Shown here in pieces: positions 9,668 through 18,480 of a stretch of DNA of 64,000 nucleotides. A model generated the notes under the pieces. The model saw nothing but the letters and a program-made list of their open reading frames with translations, was not told where the DNA came from and ran no database searches. This DNA comes from Silicimonas algicola (lineage in GTDB: Bacteria; Pseudomonadota; Alphaproteobacteria; Rhodobacterales; Rhodobacteraceae), in the NCBI RefSeq assembly GCF_003148765.1, contig NZ_QGGV01000001.1, positions 552,001-616,000 on the forward strand, in the 5' to 3' direction. Position 1 is the first letter of the stretch, and the number at the start of each line of letters is the position of its first letter. Made by a program: the position numbers and the translations under genes.

Positions 9668-10330
9668 ATGTTTACCCGGATCACCGCGTCGGACGGACAC
9701 GAGTTTGATTGCTGGATCGAACCTGCACGGGGCGCGCGCAAGGCGGGAATCGTCGTGCTTCAGGAGATTTTCGGCGTTACCGACCAGCTGAAGGGCGTCG
9801 CCCGCATGTACGCCAGCCACGGCTACGAGGTCGCGATCCCGGCCCTGTTTGACCGGCAGGAGAGAGGCGCTGTCATCCCCTTCGGCGATGCGCCACGCGG
9901 GCGCGGGCTGATGATGGCGTGCGACCCGGACGCCGTCCTGCGAGACGCGGCGGCGGCAGCCGCGATCCTGAGAGCGAACGGCGGCAAGGTCGGCGTGATG
10001 GGCTTTTGCTGGGGCGGCGGGCTGGCGATCCGCATGGCGCAGGGCGATGACGTCGACGCGGCGGCGGCCTTCTACGGCACGCGGCTTCCGACCTACATGA
10101 CGGCGCCTTTGAGGGTCCCCGTCCTTGCGCATTTCGGGGCGGAGGACAGCCATGTCCCGCCCGAGATGCTGGCGGAGGTGCAGGCCTTCTGGCCGGAGAT
10201 GGAGACGCAGGTCTATGCGGGCGCGGGCCACGCTTTCGCCAACGAGGCGCGCCCGGCGGACTATGTCGCAGAGGCTGCGCAGACCGCGCACAGAAGCACG
10301 CTGGAGTTCTTTGAGCGGCATCTGGGCTGA
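9668..10330 (+). CDS. Dienelactone hydrolase family protein
   Basis: A 220-residue cytoplasmic alpha/beta hydrolase. The dienelactone-hydrolase triad is visible: C114 in GFCWGG, D160 in GAEDSHVP and H188 in GAGHAF, with E33 in LQEIFGV as the usual partner of the cysteine. Length is normal. The family hydrolyses dienelactone and various esters; no catechol genes lie nearby, so the true substrate is open. GCAGGAGG stands a few bases before the ATG at 9668. It follows the DUF1513 gene by 40 bp and may be read from the same transcript, though the function does not obviously belong. Confidence 0.88.
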   Translation: MFTRITASDGHEFDCWIEPARGARKAGIVVLQEIFGVTDQLKGVARMYASHGYEVAIPALFDRQERGAVIPFGDAPRGRGLMMACDPDAVLRDAAAAAAILRANGGKVGVMGFCWGGGLAIRMAQGDDVDAAAAFYGTRLPTYMTAPLRVPVLAHFGAEDSHVPPEMLAEVQAFWPEMETQVYAGAGHAFANEARPADYVAEAAQTAHRSTLEFFERHLG

Positions 10331-10498
10331 GAGACTTTTGCCGCTTTCACGTTTGTCCCAAGGGTTTCACGGGCGCGCCCGTCCTGAAGGTGACAGGATG
10401 CAAGACCTGTGGCATTGCCGCCACTTGAGCATGCGCGTCGCGCTTAGTCTTCATGCTGTCACAAATCCGGTCAGTTGGCTGCATTAGGGTTACGGACC
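10331..10498 (+). promoter_or_regulatory. Upstream region of the NRPS-like gene
   Basis: This 168-bp gap probably carries the end of the upstream transcript and the promoter of the large synthetase gene. A 14-bp perfect palindrome (ACGGGCGCGCCCGT) lies at 10369-10382; it lacks a T-run and may be a hairpin or operator. A possible weak promoter is TTGAGC near 10424 followed after about 17 bp by TAGTCT. I see no coding sequence. Confidence 0.3.
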
Positions 10499-13400
10499 AT
10501 GAACTCACACACCCGTCCCGTCGAGCCTCGCGACGCCGCCGGTCGCATCCGCGTTTCGCGGAACCAGCGCCGCTACGTCACGGCCGAGCTGTCGGGGGCG
10601 GGGTCCTACATGATCGGCCTTGGCCACAGGGTCGAGGGCCCTGCGGACCTGGGTGGCATTCAGCGGGCGTTTTCCGCGGTGGTGGCGCGGCACGAGGCCC
10701 TTCGGACCAGCTTCTCCCTGCGCAATGGCGAGATCGAGGGGCGCGTCGCCCCATTTCCGCGCTTTCGATTTGAGACGACCCGCAGCAATGGACGGTTCGA
10801 GGACTTCAGGTCCTGGGCCGTGCCGCTTGTCTTCCGTGACGTGGACGTGGGCGACGCGGCTTCGATGGTTCGGCTTCTGGTGGCCGTGGGAAACGATCAC
10901 TGGCGCTTCACGGTCGCGATGCATCACGCCATCACCGACGGGTTTTCGCGCGGAACGGTGAACGAGGAATTGCTGAAGACGCTGGCGGGCGAAAGGCTGG
11001 CGCCGGTCGGGTCCTACTATTCCTTCGGCCCACCTCGCGCCTCGGCAAGCGACGCCGAAGCACTTGTCGACGGCTTTCCCGATCCTGCCCGCATCCCCGA
11101 AGACGGGGTTCTGTCGGAGGAAGCCGGCAGCCACCTGGGGCACTTCGTCGAGCGCAGCTTCACGCCGGGCGGAGCGGAGCTGAAACAGCTCGCGAGGGCC
11201 TGCGGCACATCCAAGTTCGGCATCCTGACCGCGCTCTATGGTTTGGGGCTTGCGGCCTTCACCGGCACACCGCGCGTATCGACCTGGTTCCAGACCGAGG
11301 GCCGGCAGGCTCTCGACGCGCCGCTCGGGGTGGTCGGGCCCTTCTCGAATACCTTGCCGCTCGATTTGTCGCACGAGGCGGGAACGCCCTTCGCGGCTCA
11401 TGCCCGGGATCTGAAAGGCCGCTTCGGACGGATGGTCGAGAACGAGGCCGCGCCGCTGATGGAGACCTTGCTCGAGCGGGAGCAAGGGCCGTTCGTGTCG
11501 ATCAACAAGTTTCCCTCGGCCCGACCCATGCGGGCGGGCGACCTGACGGTCGGGCCGCGCGAGTTCCTGGACCGGCGGACGGAATACGACCTGAACCTCG
11601 TGCTGACCGAAGAGGGCGAGAGGATCGTCGCGCGTGCCTTCTACGACGCGGAACACCTCTCGCAGGATCGTGCGGTCGCCTTCCTCGACCTTCAGGACAG
11701 GCTTTTCCGGGCGGCCCTGCGCGATCCGGAGGCCACCTGCGGGCAGATCCTCGCGGCGGCGCGACAGGATAGCGCCGTCGTCATTCCGCCGGTGGAGACG
11801 GCATGGCATGGGGCCGAGAGTCTGTGGGAGGTCTTCGAGAAGACTGCCGCGCGCGTCCCCGACGCGCCGGCGCTTCGGACCTCCGACGCCGACGTCACCT
11901 ACGCTGCGCTGAGGCACGAGGCCGAGCGCATGGCCGCGTGCCTGCACGCAGGGGGCGTCGACCTGACCCGTCCCGTCGCCATCCATGCGACGCGCCGACC
12001 CACGATAGTGGCGGCGATGCTGGGCGTGTCCCGCGCAGGCGGCACCTTCGCCCTGATCGACGCGGCGCTGCCGGAGGATCGCGTCAGCGAGATGCTGGCG
12101 ACGCTTGGCGCAAAAGCGATGATTCCGGCAGGCGGCGTCTGGGACGAGGGTTCGAGCGAGATCACGCTTGTCCGGCCGTCCGAGGCGGACGAAGCCCCGC
12201 CGCCCAGGCTGCCGTCCGGCGACCGTCCGGCCTATGCGCTTTTCACGTCGGGCACGACGGGGCGTCCGAAAGCGATCCTGCACCGGGCGCGGTCTTTGCT
12301 GCGCTTCGTGGAGTGGGAGGCTCGGGAACTCGCAATCGACGCGCCCGTGACGCTGATGCTTGCCGGGCTTTCGCACGATCCGATCATGCGCGACATCTTC
12401 CTGCCGCTGTCGACCGGGGGCTGCGTGACCATCCCCTCGGAGGACGAGATCGGCCGGCCCGAGGCTCTCGCGGCGCTGGCGCGGATGGCCGGGGTCAGCG
12501 TCCTGCACGTCACGCCCGCGACCGCGCTGCTGCTTTCCCTGTCCGGTGACGCGGGCGCCCTGGAGGGATGCCGCGCCGTCTTCTGGGGTGGCGATACCCT
12601 GCCGCCGTCGCTTGTGGGGGACTGGCGCCGGATCGCGCCTGACGCCCGGCAGTGGAACCTTTACGGTGCGACCGAGACTCCCCAGGCCGCGCTGATCGCC
12701 TTCCTGCCCGATGACCGAGAGAGGTCGCGCCGCGTGCCGGTCGGGCATCCCATGCCCTGGACCGGCGTCAGGATCGTCGATGGGGACGGTGCGCCCGTCG
12801 GTCCCGGAGAGTCGGGCGAAATCGTCATCGACCTTCCCGACCCTGTCGTCGGCGCCCGGTCGCTGAATACGGACGACGGAATGTCGCATCGGACCGGAGA
12901 CCTTGGGTTCTGGCTGCCCGGACGCGGTGTCACGGCCATCGGGCGCGCCGATGCGCAGGTGAAGATCAACGGCCACCGGATCGAACCCGTCGGGATTGCC
13001 GCCGTGGCGATGCAGGTCGCGGGCATCGAGGCGGCGGAATGCCTGGTGGTCGGCGACCGCCCCGCGCTTCACCTCTTCGTCGCGGCGCGGGACGCCTCGG
13101 TCGTTCCGGCCGTTCGTGCGGCCCTCGCGCGCCAGATGCCGGCCTACATGCGGCCTGAAGGCATACACGTCCTCGCTTGCCTGCCTGTGACGAGGAACGG
13201 CAAGATCGACCGGGCGGCGCTGGCACACCACGTCCTGTCGCCGCCGACGCCTGAGAGAGGGGGCGAAGCGCCTTCGACCCCGGCTGAATGCGCCATAGCC
13301 GCGCTGTATGCCCGCACCTCGGGGCTTGCGGTGACGCGCCGCGACGTCTCGCTCGCCGACCTCGGCACCGACAGTCTTGGAACCATCGAGACGCGGATGG

Positions 13401-14503
13401 ATCTGGAACGGAGCGGGCTGCGCCTTCCCCAGGGGTGGGAATGGATGTCGATCGCCGACCTGGGGCGGCTCTGGCCCGAAACCGTCCGCCCCACGAGGTT
13501 CGCGCCGCTCGAGGCCGCCCGGCTCGACAGCTTCATCCTGTTGCGGACCCTCGCCATCATCATGATCGTGGCGCAACACGGCAACGGGGCCGCGGTCGGC
13601 GGGGGATCGACGCTTCTGGTGGCGCTTGCGGGCTTTGCCTTCGGGCGACTGCAGCTTCCGTCGATCCTGGCGGACGGGCAGACGGGGCGGGTCTGGGCGC
13701 TGATGGCAAAGATCGCGATCCCGCTCATTCCGGTGGCCCTGGTCATCTACCTCGTCCACACGGTGGCACTTGGCCGCGACGTCGATCCGTCGGCCGTCCT
13801 GCTCTACGAGAACCTATCGCCCTTCCTGGCTCTGGCGGCGGGCGAGGATCCGACGGCGCGGCATCACATCATCTGGCTGTGGTTCCTGCACGCCTATCTT
13901 CAGTTATTCCTTGTCGTCGGTCTGGCCCTGTCCTTCAGGACGGTCAGGGAGAGGCTGAGGCGCGACCCCTGGCGCTGGATGCTCGCGGTCATCGTGGCGG
14001 CCGAGGCGGTGGCCGTCGCGACGGTGATCTGGGCCGGCGCGACACTCGACGATTTCGGGTCCGCGAGCGCGGTCCTTCGCCGCTGGCCGACGACGCTGTT
14101 TCCGCTTCTCCTGATCGGGATGCTCGCCGCCCAAGCGGACACCTGGCGTCGGGGCGTGGTCGTCGCGGGGATCATGGCGGCGCACGCCGTGGTCGTGGCC
14201 CTGATGCTCGGCGGGGACGAATATCTCTGGGTCGCGGGCCTGCTGGTCGTGCTGGCGCTGCCTGCGGTCCGGTTGCCGCGGGTCGTGTCGCTGGCCGTCG
14301 TCGCAATTTCGGCGAACGCGCTGATGATCTACCTGACGCACAAGCCGATGGAGTTCGTCCTCGAACTGACCGTAGGCCCTGTCGCGACAGTCGCCTATGT
14401 GGCCATCGCCCTCTGGGCGGGCGTTGTCGCTGGCCGGATCATGCGACCGATCCTGGACCAGCTGGGAGTGAACAGGCTCGCAAGAACACGGCTGTCTTTC
14501 TGA
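10499..14503 (+). CDS. NRPS-like synthetase: C-A-carrier fused to membrane acyltransferase-3
   Basis: A 1334-residue multidomain protein. Residues ~20-430 are a condensation domain with HHAITDG at 142-148. Residues ~450-910 are an adenylation domain with SGTTGRPKA at 584-592, YGATE, a TGDLG core and NGKIDR. A carrier domain follows, with the probable phosphopantetheine serine at S959 in GTDSL. From ~1010 to the end there are about ten membrane helices beginning with an R-x10-H motif (R1016, H1027), as in acyltransferase-3 (OafA-type) proteins. There is no thioesterase or reductase domain. The likely role is to activate an amino acid, acylate or condense it, and pass it through the membrane domain to an acceptor. 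The gene stands alone. By hand alignment to GrsA the specificity residues read about D-P-R-H-F-G-L-Q-A-K; I cannot name the substrate. Confidence 0.88.
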   Translation: MNSHTRPVEPRDAAGRIRVSRNQRRYVTAELSGAGSYMIGLGHRVEGPADLGGIQRAFSAVVARHEALRTSFSLRNGEIEGRVAPFPRFRFETTRSNGRFEDFRSWAVPLVFRDVDVGDAASMVRLLVAVGNDHWRFTVAMHHAITDGFSRGTVNEELLKTLAGERLAPVGSYYSFGPPRASASDAEALVDGFPDPARIPEDGVLSEEAGSHLGHFVERSFTPGGAELKQLARACGTSKFGILTALYGLGLAAFTGTPRVSTWFQTEGRQALDAPLGVVGPFSNTLPLDLSHEAGTPFAAHARDLKGRFGRMVENEAAPLMETLLEREQGPFVSINKFPSARPMRAGDLTVGPREFLDRRTEYDLNLVLTEEGERIVARAFYDAEHLSQDRAVAFLDLQDRLFRAALRDPEATCGQILAAARQDSAVVIPPVETAWHGAESLWEVFEKTAARVPDAPALRTSDADVTYAALRHEAERMAACLHAGGVDLTRPVAIHATRRPTIVAAMLGVSRAGGTFALIDAALPEDRVSEMLATLGAKAMIPAGGVWDEGSSEITLVRPSEADEAPPPRLPSGDRPAYALFTSGTTGRPKAILHRARSLLRFVEWEARELAIDAPVTLMLAGLSHDPIMRDIFLPLSTGGCVTIPSEDEIGRPEALAALARMAGVSVLHVTPATALLLSLSGDAGALEGCRAVFWGGDTLPPSLVGDWRRIAPDARQWNLYGATETPQAALIAFLPDDRERSRRVPVGHPMPWTGVRIVDGDGAPVGPGESGEIVIDLPDPVVGARSLNTDDGMSHRTGDLGFWLPGRGVTAIGRADAQVKINGHRIEPVGIAAVAMQVAGIEAAECLVVGDRPALHLFVAARDASVVPAVRAALARQMPAYMRPEGIHVLACLPVTRNGKIDRAALAHHVLSPPTPERGGEAPSTPAECAIAALYARTSGLAVTRRDVSLADLGTDSLGTIETRMDLERSGLRLPQGWEWMSIADLGRLWPETVRPTRFAPLEAARLDSFILLRTLAIIMIVAQHGNGAAVGGGSTLLVALAGFAFGRLQLPSILADGQTGRVWALMAKIAIPLIPVALVIYLVHTVALGRDVDPSAVLLYENLSPFLALAAGEDPTARHHIIWLWFLHAYLQLFLVVGLALSFRTVRERLRRDPWRWMLAVIVAAEAVAVATVIWAGATLDDFGSASAVLRRWPTTLFPLLLIGMLAAQADTWRRGVVVAGIMAAHAVVVALMLGGDEYLWVAGLLVVLALPAVRLPRVVSLAVVAISANALMIYLTHKPMEFVLELTVGPVATVAYVAIALWAGVVAGRIMRPILDQLGVNRLARTRLSF

Positions 14504-14688
14504 CGTCTTGCTGGTGTGGTGGAGCGGGCTGGATCGAGCGTGTTCGTACCTGTCGCTCTCAACGTGTGCACTACACCTTCCGACATGACTATCATGGCCC
14601 GCGATGTAACCGAGGTGAGGTAACGGCGGTTGGTTAACTCAGGGAGATCGGTGCTTGGCGCGAGAGAGGTCAAACCTAGGCGACCTCG
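14504..14688. other. Non-coding stretch after the synthetase gene
   Basis: Together with the next ~600 bp this is the longest stretch without a convincing gene. It contains no clear terminator and has a lower GC content than its flanks. I find nothing in it that supports an RNA or protein gene. Confidence 0.35.
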
Positions 14689-14940
14689 CTATTTTGCTTC
14701 AGCAGGCACCACCGCGCTGAAAGCGTCCCCGGCATGGGGATAGTGGAACTGATGACCGCGGACCTCGAAATCGCTGGGCTCGTGGGCTGCCAAGACCAGA
14801 TAAATGGGCAGATCCGTTGGTTCGATCGATACGTCCACATAGCGGATGGGGTGTTCCTAATACTCCTCCGAACCCCGAACCACGAGTTCACCACCCTGGT
14901 AGACAGAAAGGATGTCGATGCGGGCCGGTGCCTTGATTTT
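14689..14940 (-). pseudogene. Gene fragment with an internal stop
   Basis: Reading leftward, an 83-codon frame bounded by stops encodes KIKAPARIDILSVYQGGEL...SEEY, then an in-frame TAG (14857-14859), then a natural-looking continuation EHPIRYVDVSIEPTDLP...HAGDAFSAVV ending at 14689. The chain reads like real protein on both sides of the stop (alternating strands, PIYLVLAAHEPSDFEVRG) and has no usable start codon. I take it as the decayed end of an older gene. The family is not recognised; it vaguely recalls a small beta-domain found in exported Rhodobacterales proteins. Confidence 0.35.
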
Positions 14941-15127
14941 TCAGCAGAAATTTCTAAGTTGCAGTGATGAAGATGGAAGCCCCCCTATTCCCCGGTGTTG
15001 GGGGGGTGCGAAGTGAGTTCCGTGGATTCTGGAGTATCCGACCAACTGTCCGCTACCTTCACAAGGTTAGTGTCAAGACGGCCTCTTTCTTGATTCCCTT
15101 AGGATTTTCTCGTGCTGGGTGATGCAT

Positions 15128-15151
15128 CGTTCACATCCTGGCGTGTGAACG
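15128..15151. repeat. Inverted repeat with 8-bp arms
   Basis: CGTTCACA and TGTGAACG are perfect inverted arms separated by 8 bp. There is no T-run on either side, so it is more like an operator than a terminator. It lies downstream of the cupin gene in a stretch (14941-15304) where I find no convincing gene. The GTGAACG half-site recurs in a palindrome at 18481. Confidence 0.4.
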
Positions 15152-15304
15152 ACCTCCTCTACGATCGTCAGAAGCCTTGGTCCTGACCGGTCAGCTGCTG
15201 GTAGTCGAGGTAGAGTTTCGTGATGCTGAGACATTGGATTTCTCTCACATATCCGGTGCAGTGGATGGTCGGCGCCTGGGAGGAGACGCCGACCGGTGCG
15301 CACC

Positions 15305-15901
15305 TCAGTTGAGGGTCGCGTCCTCGGCGAAGGGGCGCGACGGGTCGACGATGAACATGATCAGCTCGCGCAGATCCTCGTCTCCGGTGCTTTGGATTTC
15401 CATCGCCTGATCCGGAACGCCCGGCATCCTCGCCCCGGCATTCAGCACGTGCATTCCGTAAGGCGTGTGCTGGGTCAGTTGCCCCGACAGCACGAGAAAG
15501 GCCTCGGGGCCGGGATGGCTGTGGATGGTCGTCTTGGCGCCGACCGGCGCGGTGGCGTTGTTGATCCTCAGCAGGAAGCTGTCTGAATCGATCCGCGGAA
15601 CCGGCCCGATCGCCGCGACCGGCGTACCCCCCATCTCCCCCGCCTTTCGGTCGGCCAGAGTGAAAAGCCACGCCTTGTCGTCGAATTCGGCGGCAAGAGA
15701 GTACTCGCCGGCGGCCGCCTCGGCATCGGCAACGCTGCCGAAATTCTCGACATGCCAGTACAGCTCTCCATCGGGTAGCGTGCTGACGTTTTTCTCCGCC
15801 ATCTTGGTGACGACGAACTCTCCCTTGCTCTGGGCAAGGGCCGATCCTGCGGCGATGACGCCGATAGCGGTCGTGATCAGGGCAACTCTCAAAGTGCGCA
15901 T
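15305..15901 (-). CDS. Exported cupin-domain protein
   Basis: A 198-residue protein with a signal peptide (about 1-23, ending GSALA) and an excellent AGGAGG just upstream of the ATG at 15901. The C-terminal half is a single cupin: TTIHSHPGPEAFLVLSGQL holds the metal-ligand pattern of two histidines and a glutamate, and PYG and PG turns follow. The N-terminal half (about 24-95) has no family I recognise. It is probably periplasmic. It is divergent from a large regulator gene, which may control it. The substrate cannot be read from the sequence. Confidence 0.82.
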   Translation of the reverse strand: MRTLRVALITTAIGVIAAGSALAQSKGEFVVTKMAEKNVSTLPDGELYWHVENFGSVADAEAAAGEYSLAAEFDDKAWLFTLADRKAGEMGGTPVAAIGPVPRIDSDSFLLRINNATAPVGAKTTIHSHPGPEAFLVLSGQLTQHTPYGMHVLNAGARMPGVPDQAMEIQSTGDEDLRELIMFIVDPSRPFAEDATLN

Positions 15902-15979
15902 TGTATCCTCCTGTCGGTCAATGGATCCGTGACACCGGCGAGAGATGCTTTGTCCTGCATGGGAAATCCGCGATACTTC

Positions 15980-15990
15980 GTGTGTCACAC
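15980..15990. promoter_or_regulatory. Small dyad between cupin gene and regulator
   Basis: GTGTGTCACAC is a dyad (5 + 1 + 5) in the 146-bp gap between the divergent cupin and winged-helix/TPR genes. Its position fits an operator for the adjacent regulator, which has a DNA-binding domain. There is no experimental support and the motif is short. Confidence 0.25.
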
Positions 15991-16047
15991 ATTGCGAATC
16001 CGGCATGCATCCCCGCCGGTGTCTCGACTCGCCGATCTGTGCGAGCC

Positions 16048-17736
16048 ATGTCAGGATTCCCAACGAGGGCCCCGGTGTCCCGAAACGAACCCGAAATCTG
16101 GACGAAATCGCCCGAACGCGTCTGGCTCGGCGCGCACTGGTTCGATCTGGACACTGGCGAGCTTCGCGAGGCGGACGGCACCTTGACCGATCTGCGCCGA
16201 CAGTCCGTCGAAGTCCTCGCCTACCTTGTCCAGCGATCTGGCGATATCGTCGGAAAGGAAGACCTTGTTTCCGCGATCTGGTCCGATGTGGCGGTGACCG
16301 ACGACAGCCTCGTCCAGTGTATCGGCGACATCCGTCGTGCGCTTGGGCCAGAGGGCCGCGACTGCGTCCAGACGGTCCGGCGTCGCGGGTACCGGCTGGT
16401 GCCGACTTTGCCCGCAACCATGTCCGGGGACGCACAGCGACGGAAGCGAAGGTGGCCGCTCAAGGCGGCAATCGTCTTCGGAACATTGGTCGGGCTGGTC
16501 GCCATCATCGGCTACGCCCTGACGGTCTTTCGAGCCGGACCGGATCACGCACCCATCCTTCCGGTCATCGCTGTCCTTCCCTTTTCGAATATCGATGACG
16601 ATCCGGCGCAGCAGTATTTCGTGGACGGGCTGACCGAGGATATCACGACGGACCTGTCGCGCGTGTCTGGCCTCAGCATGATCTCCAGCGCCTCGACCTT
16701 CGCGCTGAGGGACGTCATGGGAACACCCGTCGAGATCGCTCATCAACTGGGCGCGGACTATGCACTTACCGGCAGCACACGCCGAGACAAGCGCCGGGTG
16801 CGCGTCACGGCCACCCTTGTCGAAGTCGCGACCGGGCAGAGCATCTGGGCGGACCGCTATGACCGCGACATCGGTGGCATCTTCGATCTGCAGGACGATG
16901 TCAGCCGGGCCGTGGTGTCATCCCTTGCGATCCGTTTGACGAACGATGAACAGGCGCGGTTCGAACGTCGGGAAGTGGTCAACTCCGACGCCTACGACCT
17001 TCTGCTGCGCGGTCTCCGGCCGCTGCGAACCTTCACGGACAGCGGCATCCTGGAGGCCCGAGACTATTTCCGCCGCGCCATCGACGTCGACCCGCGCTAT
17101 GCCAGAGCGCACGCGAACCTGGCGCTGACCTACGCCACGTCGATTCTGTTCCGCCTGGGAGAGAACACTGACCGTCAGGACTTGGCGTTGAGCGAAGCAG
17201 AACTGGCGGTCGCGCTGGATCCTCGACTGCCGCAGGCGCAGTTCGCGCTGGCCGTGGTCTTGCTGTCCCGCCACCGCCACGATGCGGCGATCTCCGCCGC
17301 CCGGGAAGCGATCAGGTTGGAGCCGAGCAGTGCCGACGGCTACGCAGTCCTGGCGCAGACCTTGGCCTATGGCGGCGACAAGGAGGAGGCCCTGGCCGCC
17401 ATTCGCACCGCGAAAAGGCTCAGCCCTCGATACACCTTCGCCTACCTGTGGGTGGAGGGACACATCCTGTTCCAGCTGCGCCGATACGACGAGGCCCGCG
17501 CGATCCTGGAAGACGTGGTCGCAAGGAACCCCGAAATGCTGCTCGGCAAGCTGACCCTGGCGGCGACCTACGGTCATCTCGGTCTTGCGGACGAGGCAGA
17601 CTGGCTCGCCATGGAAATCCTCACGCTTTCTCCCGATCTGTCGGCGTTCGACGAGGGCAACGCGCTCCCGTTCCGAAGCAACGAGGACCGGGCGAACTAC
17701 GTCGAGGGACTTCTTCTCGCCGGCATCACCGAGTAG
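16048..17736 (+). CDS. Membrane-anchored winged-helix regulator with TPR repeats
   Basis: A 562-residue protein. The N-terminal domain (about 25-120) is a Trans_reg_C winged helix (LTDLRRQSVEVLAYLVQRSGD, QTVRRRGYRLVP), as in CadC/ToxR. One membrane helix spans about 137-161. The outer part begins with VIAVLPFSNIDDDP...FVDGLTEDITTDLSR, the module found before TPR domains in adenylate-cyclase-like and CadC-like proteins, and continues with about five TPR-like repeats. The DNA-binding part is thus inside the cell and the TPR part probably periplasmic. The start at 16048 leaves a short leader and has only a weak ribosome site; upstream codons in the frame are possible. The divergent cupin gene is its likely target. 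Confidence 0.85.
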   Translation: MSGFPTRAPVSRNEPEIWTKSPERVWLGAHWFDLDTGELREADGTLTDLRRQSVEVLAYLVQRSGDIVGKEDLVSAIWSDVAVTDDSLVQCIGDIRRALGPEGRDCVQTVRRRGYRLVPTLPATMSGDAQRRKRRWPLKAAIVFGTLVGLVAIIGYALTVFRAGPDHAPILPVIAVLPFSNIDDDPAQQYFVDGLTEDITTDLSRVSGLSMISSASTFALRDVMGTPVEIAHQLGADYALTGSTRRDKRRVRVTATLVEVATGQSIWADRYDRDIGGIFDLQDDVSRAVVSSLAIRLTNDEQARFERREVVNSDAYDLLLRGLRPLRTFTDSGILEARDYFRRAIDVDPRYARAHANLALTYATSILFRLGENTDRQDLALSEAELAVALDPRLPQAQFALAVVLLSRHRHDAAISAAREAIRLEPSSADGYAVLAQTLAYGGDKEEALAAIRTAKRLSPRYTFAYLWVEGHILFQLRRYDEARAILEDVVARNPEMLLGKLTLAATYGHLGLADEADWLAMEILTLSPDLSAFDEGNALPFRSNEDRANYVEGLLLAGITE

Positions 17737-17912
17737 TCAGCCAGGCTCGGAATGCCACTGCCGAAGCCGCCCAGCCCGTATGGAGCCAGGCCCCTAAGGG
17801 GGCCCGCAGGGCGTGCGTGAATTGAACAGGCGGCATGACCAACATTGGGGTTCGCTAAACCAAAATCCCACGCACTCAGCGTCCTGCCGAGTTTGTTGGA
17901 GCGGTCATCGAT
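17737..17912. other. Gap between regulator and nuclease-like gene
   Basis: It holds a GGCCCC-TAA-GGGGGCC hairpin near 17788-17804 that lacks a T-run, and an in-frame MTNIGVR followed by TAA just before the nuclease frame (17835-17858). No gene can be supported here. Confidence 0.3.
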
Positions 17913-18380
17913 GTGTTCGATCGTCATCTTGAAGCGGTCGGAATCGAACACCGCAGCAAAGGCCTTACGAGCGACGAGGTTCGAAATCACTTGGGAAGCG
18001 ATCTTCAGGTTCTCGGATTCGATGTCGAGGCAGGGATGCGGGCAGATCAGCATAAAATGAGGCCGGTGTTCTTCGGTGAGAACTCGAAACCAAGCCTGCA
18101 GTACGAGATCGATGCGTGGCATCCCGGCTGGGCCCCCGACTTGGAGATCGAAGCTGGGCGCGCCTGGATGGGCAATGAGGTGTATCGCGACCGGATCCAA
18201 GCGCTGGTCATGGTGGAACTGAACTATCTCTTCTTGGCGGTTCCGCTTGGCTATCGATACAAGAGCGGTGGCAGGAACACAGTGAGCCGTGACTATGCCA
18301 ATGCAGTGTGGGTGTGTGACGCCCTTTACGGGCACTCAAGGATCACCATGCACTACTCGCTGTGCGTCATCGGCTACTGA
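17913..18380 (+). CDS. PD-(D/E)XK-like nuclease family protein, possibly 5'-truncated
   Basis: A 155-residue frame from a GTG at 17913. It contains LQYEIDAWHPGWAPDLEIEAGRAW, in which D67, E78 and E80 fit a D-x10-E-x-E nuclease core, followed by a helix-rich region (NEVYRDRIQALVMVELNYLFLAVP) and RYKSGG. I recall similar small proteins described as restriction-endonuclease-like. The open frame extends upstream to 17859 with native-looking residues (TKIPRTQRPAEFVGAVIDV) but no start codon, and an ATG farther upstream is cut off by a TAA at 17856. The gene may have lost its true start. Lower GC than its neighbours and closeness to a tRNA-Gly suggest it came by transfer. Confidence 0.6.
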   Translation: MFDRHLEAVGIEHRSKGLTSDEVRNHLGSDLQVLGFDVEAGMRADQHKMRPVFFGENSKPSLQYEIDAWHPGWAPDLEIEAGRAWMGNEVYRDRIQALVMVELNYLFLAVPLGYRYKSGGRNTVSRDYANAVWVCDALYGHSRITMHYSLCVIGY

Positions 18381-18384
18381 CGAC

Positions 18385-18412
18385 GCGGGGCGTAGCTCAG
18401 GGGTAGAGCATA
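18385..18412 (+). repeat. Partial inverted copy of the tRNA-Gly 5' part
   Basis: Bases 18388-18412 are identical over 25 nt to the 5' part (acceptor strand end, D arm) of the tRNA-Gly gene encoded on the other strand at 18566-18640 (matching positions 18614-18638). The copy lacks a matching anticodon arm, T arm and 3' end, so it cannot make a tRNA. The two copies face each other across 201 bp. Confidence 0.8.
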
Positions 18413-18480
18413 TTCTGCCGAAGCTTGCTTCGTGCACCTTTGCCAAGCAGGGAACCCTCGCAGACGCACTCACCTCAATT

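Noticed and set aside
10369-10382. 14-bp GC palindrome before the synthetase gene
   Set aside because: Such G+C palindromes are common in this base composition; no T-run and no known operator match.
10505-13759. A 1084-codon open frame on the minus strand inside the synthetase gene
   Set aside because: It is a mirror of the GC-rich plus-strand gene: arginine/glycine-rich, with no family motif, while the plus strand shows all NRPS motifs.
15073-15303. 76-codon minus-strand frame downstream of the cupin gene
   Set aside because: Arginine/histidine-rich composition, no clear ribosome site and no recognisable family; it spans an inverted repeat.
17697-18335. 212-codon minus-strand frame opposite the nuclease-like gene
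   Set aside because: The plus-strand frame has a nuclease-like core; the minus frame shows no motif and overlaps the regulator's end.
18388-18432. A second tRNA on the plus strand
   Set aside because: Only the 5' part matches; the anticodon stem does not pair and no T arm follows.
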